Below, piece after piece: positions 1 through 5,380 of a DNA stretch of 6,950 nt (position 1 is its first letter; every line of letters starts with the position of its first letter). The notes beneath the pieces are model-generated. The model was not told the origin of the DNA. It saw nothing but the letters and a program-made list of their open reading frames with translations, and did not search any database. The stretch spans positions 1 to 6,950 of the forward strand of contig CAYNFX010000097.1 of assembly GCA_964396555.1 (NCBI GenBank). The letters run 5' to 3'. The position numbers and the translations under genes were made by a program. Source of the stretch: Geofilum sp964396555. GTDB lineage: Bacteria; Bacteroidota; Bacteroidia; Bacteroidales; Marinilabiliaceae.

Positions 1-698
1 CCCTGTCCTGCACTCATGCGGTATTGGCCGGCAATAACCTGTTTAAGTACCTTGTTTCCCTTCCATGAAAGGTAGCCTGATACGAAGTCAAAGGTTTTGA
101 TTTCATCTGTAAACATTGGCTCACCAGGATCCTTTTCGGCTATCAGACCCAGTTGCCACTGTTTCCCGACCTGCATCTCATAGCGACCATAGTGCCTGAA
201 CCTGTCACCCAGATAATAAGTGGTTCCATCCTCCCTTTCTTTGTAGCCCTGGCGTTTCTGAATCTGAAACTGGCTGCGCAGAAAGAGGTCCCCCTTGACT
301 TTGAGTGGGGTTTCAACTGCCTGGGACTCAATACCGAAGCTGATCAGCGGTTCCATATACTCCAGAGTGCGCCTGTCAAGTCCCTCAACTGCCTGAAGTT
401 CGTAGATTGAGTAAAAGGCCTTGTTTTGATAACGCTGAAACAGTAGCGCCTCAATCTGCATATCAGACAGGAAGAAGATACGGTTGAGGTCCTCGCGTGT
501 AGCACTATTGATATTGATTGGCTCCCTGATGAGGTCTGCAATCTCGTCAATAAGGGCAGAGTAGTCTTGTTCCTCATCAAGCATTTCCGCAGTATTTTCG
601 AGGATCTCCGCAGCCAGACCGTAAAGTTCCTGAACTTCCTGGGCCGGCAGGCTTAACGTGAGACTAAGCATTAGTATGATTGGTAAGCTGCGTAGCAT
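1..698 (-). CDS. Exported helix-hairpin-helix protein with barrel-like C-terminal region (5' part only; runs off left edge)
   Basis: Reading leftward from an ATG at 698-696 the frame stays open to the window edge: 232 complete codons and no stop, so the C-terminus is missing. Residues 1-20 form a signal peptide (Arg3, then a Leu/Ile-rich core, ending LPAQ), so the product is exported. Residues 21-58 are acidic and probably helical. Residues about 60-120 hold a ComEA-like pair of helix-hairpin-helix units: ININSATREDLNRI (61-74) is the usual 'N-I-N-x-A' entry, followed by FYSIYELQAVEGLD (95-108). From about 132 the sequence alternates polar and hydrophobic residues with aromatics, like outer-membrane strands, and includes EKDPGEP (188-194) and GQYRMSAGQG near the edge. 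Bacteroidota encode large proteins of this layout; their function is not established as far as I know. DNA binding is suggested by HhH homology only. The start lies 4 nt after the stop of the upstream gene, implying co-transcription. Confidence 0.85.
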   Translation of the reverse strand, partial: MLRSLPIILMLSLTLSLPAQEVQELYGLAAEILENTAEMLDEEQDYSALIDEIADLIREPININSATREDLNRIFFLSDMQIEALLFQRYQNKAFYSIYELQAVEGLDRRTLEYMEPLISFGIESQAVETPLKVKGDLFLRSQFQIQKRQGYKEREDGTTYYLGDRFRHYGRYEMQVGKQWQLGLIAEKDPGEPMFTDEIKTFDFVSGYLSWKGNKVLKQVIAGQYRMSAGQ

Positions 699-702
699 TG
701 TA

Positions 703-1578
703 CTATCTATTTGGTGATCCGAAATGATAACTAAAGCCTATTGATGATGAGAAGCCGAGCACTTCATGATGATTGATGCCCATGTCGATGTCTAGCGACT
801 GAAGCCGCACTGTCGTTCCCAGTGCCAGGCCCAGAGGCCTGGCTGATACAGCCCCTCTCAGGTTGAGATATTCCACTGGGGCATATTGGGTCATCAGTGA
901 AGTACGAGGTTCGCGTTCCGTATCTTTTTCTATCCCCAGTTCAAGTTTTACATCCTTATGAGGCAGATAACCAAGTGACGCCGCAAAGATTGTCGGCCAT
1001 AAGGTGCGTTCCTGCTGTCTTTGCCAATTGCTTTGGGCTGGGTTTGCAGTATAGAATCCAATTATTAAAGCAGGATGCGGAGTAAGTTGAAGGCCGGCAT
1101 CCACCGTCAGGCATTCATTGGTTTCTGCTCCTTTCTGAATAGCTGTGGCAAAGTGGAAGGTGGCACCAAGGTTGAGCCAGGGAGCCATTCTTCGCGAAAG
1201 GGTTGCGTTAAGCTGTTGAATATTATAACTTAGGAAACCCGAGTAGGTATATGCCATGGAAAATACGCCAAGGGAGGTAGGAAGGCAACTGAAGATCACG
1301 CCCGAGTTCAGTTCTCTGATACCGAAATCATTGTGGCAGCCGGTGCCTGCCACAAACTGCTCAAGAGTTGCGGTTCCGGCAGGGTTTGAAAACATTGCCC
1401 ATTCACTGCTTTCAGTAGCTGCAGGTATTCCCAGCATCCCGGAGCGGGGACTTTTAAAAATAAGGTCCTGTGCAGCTGCGTCACAGAGAAATAACAGGTT
1501 TATAAGCAGATATATAATAACCAAAGGCCTATAATCTGCTTGAAGTAATTTGGGGTTAGAGTACAGGTCTGCTAGCAT
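703..1578 (-). CDS. Predicted outer-membrane beta-barrel protein (PorV/PorQ/UPF0164-like)
   Basis: A 291-residue protein. The N-terminus has a 17-residue polar stretch with Lys10 and Arg17, a hydrophobic core (about 19-32) and a cleavage-like AAAQ at 34-37, which reads as a long signal peptide. The mature part contains WAMFSNPAGTA (60-70), resembling the 'NPAG' segment near the mature N-terminus of PorV/PorQ/UPF0164-type and FadL-like barrels. It is followed by repeated amphipathic strands rich in Gly, aromatics and Leu, ending in GFSSSIGFSYHFG (275-287), a typical closing strand with a terminal aromatic. An outer-membrane location is therefore likely. It is the first gene of a two-gene minus-strand unit with the exported helix-hairpin-helix protein 4 nt downstream, so the two probably work at the same surface. 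The family assignment rests on the NPAG motif and overall pattern, not on a search. No recognisable Shine-Dalgarno sequence precedes the ATG, which is common in this phylum. Confidence 0.7.
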   Translation of the reverse strand: MLADLYSNPKLLQADYRPLVIIYLLINLLFLCDAAAQDLIFKSPRSGMLGIPAATESSEWAMFSNPAGTATLEQFVAGTGCHNDFGIRELNSGVIFSCLPTSLGVFSMAYTYSGFLSYNIQQLNATLSRRMAPWLNLGATFHFATAIQKGAETNECLTVDAGLQLTPHPALIIGFYTANPAQSNWQRQQERTLWPTIFAASLGYLPHKDVKLELGIEKDTEREPRTSLMTQYAPVEYLNLRGAVSARPLGLALGTTVRLQSLDIDMGINHHEVLGFSSSIGFSYHFGSPNR

Positions 1579-1719
1579 GGTCTAATTAGTTAACAGGCTG
1601 AAACTATGTTGTTAATTTAGCTAGTTTTGTGTAATAATTCCAATTTTTAGCAATCAGGTTCCACTATCTTCAAGCTTTTTTTTTATACTTTTGGCCTTTC
1701 TTTAATCGGTAAGAGGCAT
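1579..1719. promoter_or_regulatory. Divergent intergenic region between barrel operon and hpt
   Basis: This 141-bp AT-rich spacer separates two divergent genes and must carry the start signals for both, unless a more distant promoter is used. On the plus side it contains a run of nine T (1676-1684) and a perfect TAnnTTTG element (listed separately). I found no equally good CAAAnnTA match, which would be the minus-strand form, for the barrel operon. I see no convincing hairpin. Confidence 0.5.
1686..1693 (+). promoter_or_regulatory. Bacteroidota-type -7 element for hpt
   Basis: TACTTTTG matches the Bacteroidota primary-sigma -7 consensus TAnnTTTG exactly. It would place a transcription start near 1700, leaving a leader of about 20 nt before the hpt ATG at 1720. 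No clear TTG/TTTG -33 element lies at the expected distance upstream, so the call rests on the -7 box and its position. Confidence 0.5.
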
Positions 1720-2256
1720 ATGAAGCGCATTAAATTATTAGACAAAGAGTTTGCTTTGACAATTCCTGGCAGTGATATCAAGAAAGCAACCTGGCAAATG
1801 GCAGAGAAGATGAACAAAGATCTTAAGGATAAGAACCCTTTGATGGTTTGTATCCTGAATGGATCTTTTATGTTTTCGGCCGATCTGCTTAAGCTTGTTG
1901 AGTTTCCATGTCAGATAAGCTTTGTCAAGCTGGCCTCTTATGAAGGTATGGGAAGCACAGGAACTGTAAAGGAACTGATTGGTTTCAATGAAGAGCTTAA
2001 AGGTCGTACAGTGGTTTTGCTAGAAGACATCGTTGATACCGGTATTACTGTTGAAAGCTGTGTCAATCAGATCAAGAAAACAGGAGCTAAGGAGGTACTT
2101 GTAGCTACCATGCTCTTTAAGCCTGCTGCTTGTCAGCGTAGAATCAACCTGGACTATGTAGGACTTGAGATTCCTAACGACTTTATTGTCGGTTACGGTT
2201 TGGATTACAACGGTTATGGCCGCAATTTGCCGGATATTTACAGTGTGGTGAAGTAA
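1720..2256 (+). CDS. hpt: Hypoxanthine phosphoribosyltransferase
   Basis: Transfers phosphoribose from PRPP to hypoxanthine (and usually guanine), giving IMP or GMP in cytoplasmic purine salvage. The 178-residue length is normal for the family. The diagnostic PRPP-binding loop is VVLLEDIVDTGITV (98-111), with the acidic pair Glu102/Asp103 and the phosphate-binding Asp106-Thr107-Gly108. The 'NGSFMF' segment (47-52) matches the loop near the pyrophosphate site. Lys134 in LFKP and Phe155 in NDFIVGYGLDYNG (153-165) match the purine-contacting Lys and stacking aromatic of HPRTs, and Asp162 the conserved acidic residue in the same loop. The ATG is preceded by AGAGG (1712-1716), rather close to the start, and by a perfect TAnnTTTG promoter box. 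It is divergent from the barrel operon and 140 nt upstream of adk. Confidence in the family is very high; preference between hypoxanthine and guanine cannot be read from sequence. Confidence 0.96.
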   Translation: MKRIKLLDKEFALTIPGSDIKKATWQMAEKMNKDLKDKNPLMVCILNGSFMFSADLLKLVEFPCQISFVKLASYEGMGSTGTVKELIGFNEELKGRTVVLLEDIVDTGITVESCVNQIKKTGAKEVLVATMLFKPAACQRRINLDYVGLEIPNDFIVGYGLDYNGYGRNLPDIYSVVK

Positions 2257-2396
2257 AGGATACCTCGCAGTAATTTCAGAACGATCAGGTTTCCGGCACT
2301 CTTTTCGATGTGTTCGGATCTTTCTTGACGGTCATTTCTTTCAACTTTACAGGTAAACCATCAACTTAAGATAATAGATAATTCAAATTAGGAAGG
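2257..2396 (+). other. hpt-adk intergenic spacer
   Basis: The 140 nt between hpt and adk show no open frame of note, no terminator-like hairpin with a T-tract and no perfect TAnnTTTG box. A TTGACG hexamer at 2325-2330 has no properly spaced partner. The stretch turns AT-rich just before adk, as is usual upstream of starts in this phylum, and includes a small tandem AGATAAT duplication at 2369-2382. Whether hpt and adk share a transcript is undecided. Confidence 0.4.
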
Positions 2397-2972
2397 ATGT
2401 TGAACGTTGTGTTATTTGGTCCTCCGGGATCAGGGAAAGGGACTCAGAGTGAGGGAATTATCAACAAGTACCGGTTGGCTCACATTTCTACAGGTGACAT
2501 TTTGCGCCATGAGATAAAGGCAGGAACAGAGCTGGGAAAGACTGCATCGGAGTACATCAATCGTGGTGAACTAGTTCCTGATGCTTTGATAATCGAGATG
2601 CTTGAGAATAAGATAGACAGTCTGGCCAACCCAAATGGGGTCATCTTTGACGGATTTCCGCGTACAGTGGCTCAGGCTACAGCCTTGAAGGAAATGCTGT
2701 CAGGACGCGGTCAGGTAGTTGATATTATGATTAACCTCGAGGTTGATCAGGAGGAATTGATTGCCCGTCTGCTTAAGAGAGGTGAAACCTCGGGACGCAG
2801 TGATGACAACCTTGAGACTATCCAAAAGAGAATTAATGTTTACGAGTGCCAGACAGCTCCTGTAATTGATTTTTATAAAGCTGAGGGCTCATACCGCGGT
2901 ATCTGCGGAACCGGTACTATCGAAGAGATTTTTGAAAGAATAAGTGAAGCTCTTGACCCCTGCCTGGCCTAA
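2397..2972 (+). CDS. adk: Adenylate kinase (short form, minimal LID)
   Basis: Catalyses ATP + AMP <-> 2 ADP in the cytoplasm and sets the adenylate energy charge. Visible motifs in order: P-loop GPPGSGKGT (8-16), AMP-binding STGDILR (31-37), the NMP-lid region GELVPD (57-62), and the signature DGFPRT (85-90) with catalytic Arg89. The LID is reduced to about ten residues, LLKRGETSGRSDDN (125-138), followed by IQKRINVY with Arg145. At 191 residues, and without the zinc-finger-like LID insertion, it is the short form related to eukaryotic AK1 and typical of Bacteroidota, not the roughly 214-residue E. coli form. The chosen ATG gives MLNVVLFG, the usual family N-terminus. GGAAGG (2391-2396) abuts the ATG with no spacer, so initiation probably relies on low structure; the next codon, TTG at 2400, is a less likely start. 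It lies between hpt and obg. Confidence 0.96.
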   Translation: MLNVVLFGPPGSGKGTQSEGIINKYRLAHISTGDILRHEIKAGTELGKTASEYINRGELVPDALIIEMLENKIDSLANPNGVIFDGFPRTVAQATALKEMLSGRGQVVDIMINLEVDQEELIARLLKRGETSGRSDDNLETIQKRINVYECQTAPVIDFYKAEGSYRGICGTGTIEEIFERISEALDPCLA

Positions 2973-3058
2973 GATCAGGTGGGTCACATATGCGTTTCCG
3001 AATTGGCTTGTCAGGAGTTATTGCCCGGAGGATTAAATAGAAGAGAAAGGGATTGACT

Positions 3059-4084
3059 ATGAGTAATTTCGTAGATTACGTCAAGATATTTTGCCGCTCT
3101 GGGAAAGGAGGGGCAGGGTCAGCCCATTTCAGGAGAGAAAAGTTTATACCCAAGGGTGGTCCTGATGGTGGTGACGGTGGCCGTGGTGGTCACATAATAC
3201 TGCGTGGAAGCAGGAATTATTGGACCCTGATACACCTGAAATATGAGAGACATGTATTCGCCGGCAACGGTGAGTCCGGTAGCCGGCAACGGTCATCGGG
3301 TGTTTCAGGAAATGACAAGATAATAGAAGTGCCCCTTGGTACAGTCGCCAGGGATGCCGAAACAGGAGAATTGCTTTTTGAGATTACCAAGCATGGTGAG
3401 GAAAAGATTCTTGCTAAAGGTGGACGTGGTGGTCTGGGTAATTTTCACTTCAAAACGGCTACCAACCAGGCACCTCGCTATGCTCAGCCGGGTGAACCAG
3501 GAATTGAGATGTCAGTAATACTTGAGCTGAAGTTGCTTGGTGACGTAGGTCTTGTAGGATTTCCAAATGCTGGTAAGTCAACGCTGCTTGCATCTGTTTC
3601 TGCAGCCAGACCAGAAATAGCCGATTATCCGTTTACTACCCTGGTTCCCAACCTTGGTATTGTCGAGGTGAGGGATCGTAAGTCCTTTGTGATGGCTGAT
3701 ATACCTGGCATTATCGAGGGTGCCCATGAGGGTAAAGGTTTAGGACTTCGTTTTTTGCGCCATATTGAGCGTAACTCCATATTGCTTTTTTTGGTACCTT
3801 GTGATAGTAAGAATATAAAGGAGGAATACGATATTCTGCTGAACGAGCTGAGGCTTTATAATCCGGAACTTCTGGACAAGAGTCACTTTCTTGCAATTTC
3901 TAAATCTGACTTTATAGATCCTCAGATTGAAAAGGAAATTGAAGCTGAGCTTCCTGACGTTCCCCATGTGTTCATTTCTTCTGTAAGTGGAAAGGGTATT
4001 ACCAAACTTAAGGACATGCTTTGGAATGAACTTGAGAGGATTAACCCTGCCGAGCCCGAGGAAGAAGAGAACATTTATGACTGA
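3059..4084 (+). CDS. obgE: Obg family GTPase (ribosome assembly / stress GTPase)
   Basis: Essential P-loop GTPase that binds the 50S subunit and links guanine nucleotide status to ribosome assembly and growth. I choose the ATG at 3059 (341 residues) over a TTG two codons upstream (3053), because AAGGG at 3047-3051 sits 7 nt before the ATG and MSNFVDYVKI is the usual family start. The glycine-rich Obg fold covers about 1-155 (GGPDGGDGGRGG 33-44; GGRGGLGN 121-128). The G domain follows: G1 GFPNAGKST (167-175), switch-I PFTT (191-194), G3 DIPG (214-217), G4 SKSD (281-284) and G5 SSVSGKG (307-313). G4 reads SKSD instead of NKxD, a substitution I recall in other Bacteroidota Obg proteins. The tail is short and acidic (EPEEEE 332-337) and lacks the OCT domain of Gram-positive Obg. 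It follows adk by 86 nt. Confidence 0.96.
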   Translation: MSNFVDYVKIFCRSGKGGAGSAHFRREKFIPKGGPDGGDGGRGGHIILRGSRNYWTLIHLKYERHVFAGNGESGSRQRSSGVSGNDKIIEVPLGTVARDAETGELLFEITKHGEEKILAKGGRGGLGNFHFKTATNQAPRYAQPGEPGIEMSVILELKLLGDVGLVGFPNAGKSTLLASVSAARPEIADYPFTTLVPNLGIVEVRDRKSFVMADIPGIIEGAHEGKGLGLRFLRHIERNSILLFLVPCDSKNIKEEYDILLNELRLYNPELLDKSHFLAISKSDFIDPQIEKEIEAELPDVPHVFISSVSGKGITKLKDMLWNELERINPAEPEEEENIYD

Positions 4085-4110
4085 TGGACAAACCTTAAGG
4101 GCCTTCCGTT

Positions 4111-4134
4111 GTTCTTCATTCGTTAATGAAGAAC
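4111..4134. repeat. Perfect 10-bp inverted repeat (hairpin) between obgE and the 115-residue gene
   Basis: GTTCTTCATT (4111-4120) is exactly complementary to AATGAAGAAC (4125-4134) across a 4-nt CGTT loop. No T-tract follows, so it is not a classical intrinsic terminator. It ends 7 nt before the ATG at 4142, and its right arm contains GAAGAA, the only purine-rich stretch near that start. An RNA hairpin here could therefore affect translation initiation, stabilise the obgE 3' end, or bind a dimeric protein as DNA; the sequence does not decide between these. Confidence 0.75.
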
Positions 4135-4141
4135 TCTGAAT

Positions 4142-4489
4142 ATGGAATACAGCGAGGAAATTTGGAATGAGACAGTGCTTCGGGTAAGCAAACATTTTAA
4201 GGTAACTGCAGAGTTTGACTTTATGTTGTTTGTTATTGGAATACAGGAACTGGGTAAGGGATTTACACAATATAGCAGGGACGAGAAATGGGACCTGATT
4301 AATCTGGGTAAGTGTCGTCTTCTGAGCCGGCTTGGTTATCTTAAGGAGGTTGGCAGGGATAGTGAAGACTGGCCTGAGTTTGAAGAGGTCAAAAACGTAA
4401 AGAGTCTCAGCCCTACCTTCCAAAAAAGGCTTTTGAAACAAGCGATGATAGAATACTTTGATGAGGTGCTGGAACCTCTGAAGGATTAA
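4142..4489 (+). CDS. Small conserved-looking cytoplasmic protein of unknown function
   Basis: A 115-residue protein that I cannot assign to a functional family. It has no signal peptide or membrane segment and is acidic and mostly helical in character. Notable features are a Trp near the N-terminus (EEIWNETVLRV 5-15), the central segment FMLFVIGIQELGKGF (27-41), a segment ending KCRLLSRLGYL (57-67), GRDSEDWPEF (71-80), and a C-terminal helix IEYFDEVLEPL (103-113). I recall small proteins of about this size and with 'IGIQELGKG' in Bacteroidota genomes, which suggests a phylum-restricted conserved family, but I could not search. It starts 57 nt after the obgE stop, with a perfect hairpin in the gap, and 70 nt precede the first cyclophilin. 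Coding is supported by the frame filling the gap between two certain genes, codon use like theirs, and a plausible globular composition. Confidence 0.8.
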   Translation: MEYSEEIWNETVLRVSKHFKVTAEFDFMLFVIGIQELGKGFTQYSRDEKWDLINLGKCRLLSRLGYLKEVGRDSEDWPEFEEVKNVKSLSPTFQKRLLKQAMIEYFDEVLEPLKD

Positions 4490-4501
4490 TAGTTTTTTTT
4501 G

Positions 4502-4527
4502 CCGCTTAAGCGGTCATGACGATGACC
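4502..4527. repeat. Two overlapping inverted repeats before the first cyclophilin gene
   Basis: CCGCTTAAGCGG (4502-4513) is a perfect 12-bp palindrome. It shares two bases with a second perfect repeat, GGTCAT (4512-4517) / ATGACC (4522-4527), around a GACG loop. A run of eight T (4493-4500) lies on the upstream side, which is the wrong side for a plus-strand intrinsic terminator; on the minus strand the run would read as A. These are most simply operator-like or RNA-structure elements in the 70-nt leader of the cyclophilin pair. Function is not established. Confidence 0.6.
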
Positions 4528-4559
4528 AATAGGGGCCTTAACAATCAAATCTTATTTAA

Positions 4560-5372
4560 ATGAGGAAATTTTTGTTTTTTGCAGGTCTGATTATACTTAG
4601 TCAGACTTTGGTTTTTTGCCAAAAGCAGAACCATTCAGTGGTTGAGATAGAAACTACTTACGGCACCATCGAAGTAATGCTTTATGAAGATACCCCGCTT
4701 CATCGCGACAATTTTCTGAAGCTGGTGGAGGAAGGGTACTACAATGGAACTTTGTTCCACAGGGTTATCGAAGAATTCATGATTCAAGGTGGTGACCCAG
4801 ACTCAAGAGGTGCTGCACCTGGTATGCGTTTGGGAGTTGGTGGACCAGAGTATCAGATTGATGCTGAAATAAACTATCCAATTCATTTCCACAAGAGGGG
4901 AGCTCTTGCCGCTGCAAGGATGAGTGATGCTGTTAATCCTGAGAAAAAATCTTCTGGTTCACAGTTTTTTATCGTTCAAGGCAGGGTGTTCACAGACGAG
5001 GAACTGGATCAGATGGAGGCTATGAGTGCTGAATACAAGCGTCAGGCTGTTATGATGAAGTATGCAGAACCATACAGAGATCAAATTATGGCTTTTCAAG
5101 AGGCCAATGATCAGGAAGGCTTTATGGCTTTGATGGAACAGATCATGGAGCAGGCATCTGCAGAGGTTGATACAATCCAAGGTACAGTGATTCCTGAAGA
5201 GCTTAGGGAAATATACAAGACCGTTGGTGGTGTACCTCACCTTGATGGCGAATATACTGTATTTGGAGAGGTTATCGCGGGTATGGATGTTGTCGATAAG
5301 ATAGCTGCCGTTGAGAAAGATTATACTGACAGACCTCTTGATGACGTTGTAGTTAACGTAAAACTTAAGTAG
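4560..5372 (+). CDS. Exported cyclophilin-type peptidyl-prolyl cis-trans isomerase (first of a tandem pair)
   Basis: Cyclophilin expected to speed cis-trans isomerisation of Xaa-Pro bonds in exported proteins. Residues 1-20 are a signal peptide (Arg2-Lys3, hydrophobic core, LVFC then Gln). Cys20 follows Phe, which does not fit a lipobox well, so a soluble periplasmic location is preferred over a lipoprotein. The fold begins at VVEIETTYGTIEVMLYE (27-43). Active-site residues, using human CypA numbering for comparison: Arg68 (R55), Phe73 (F60), Met74 (M61), Gln76 (Q63), Ala119 (A101), SGSQFFIV (132-139) with Phe137 (F113), and HLDGEYTVFGEVI (227-239). The Trp121 position is His227, arguing against tight cyclosporin binding. 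A charged, helical segment of about 75 residues (about 143-218) is inserted between the FFIV strand and HLDG, which lengthens the protein to 270 residues against about 165-190 for a plain cyclophilin. The second copy starts 8 nt downstream. Confidence 0.93.
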   Translation: MRKFLFFAGLIILSQTLVFCQKQNHSVVEIETTYGTIEVMLYEDTPLHRDNFLKLVEEGYYNGTLFHRVIEEFMIQGGDPDSRGAAPGMRLGVGGPEYQIDAEINYPIHFHKRGALAAARMSDAVNPEKKSSGSQFFIVQGRVFTDEELDQMEAMSAEYKRQAVMMKYAEPYRDQIMAFQEANDQEGFMALMEQIMEQASAEVDTIQGTVIPEELREIYKTVGGVPHLDGEYTVFGEVIAGMDVVDKIAAVEKDYTDRPLDDVVVNVKLK

Positions 5373-5380
5373 AGTAAGTA

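Noticed and set aside
153..410. Plus-strand open frame of 85 codons near the left edge
   Set aside because: It lies opposite the exported helix-hairpin-helix gene, whose signal peptide and HhH motifs make the minus strand the coding one.
2325..2375. Sigma70-like promoter for adk from TTGACG and a downstream AGATAAT
   Set aside because: The two elements are about 40 nt apart, far outside the usual 16-19 nt spacing, and Bacteroidota promoters use a different consensus.
2990..3040. A 16-codon mini-frame (MRFRIGLSGVIARRIK) just before obgE, possible leader peptide
   Set aside because: No ribosome-binding sequence, no repeated regulatory codons and no attenuator hairpin after it; likely chance.
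3053..3058. TTG start for obgE two codons upstream of the ATG
   Set aside because: The ATG at 3059 has AAGGG at proper spacing and gives the usual MSNFVDYV N-terminus; the TTG would sit almost on the ribosome-binding sequence.
3740..4441. Long minus-strand open frame of 233 codons antisense to the obgE end and the small gene
   Set aside because: It is the mirror of a certain obgE reading frame and a plausible small gene, it would span the intergenic hairpin, and its translation shows no family motif. Best explained as a chance open frame.
4492..4513. T-run and palindrome after the 115-residue gene as an intrinsic terminator
   Set aside because: The T-run precedes the hairpin on the plus strand and reads as A on the minus strand, so the order is wrong for termination in either direction.
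4560..4622. Lipoprotein signal peptide on the first cyclophilin (Cys20)
   Set aside because: The residue before Cys is Phe (LVFC), which poorly fits the small residue a lipobox needs; ordinary signal peptidase cleavage is more likely, though not certain.
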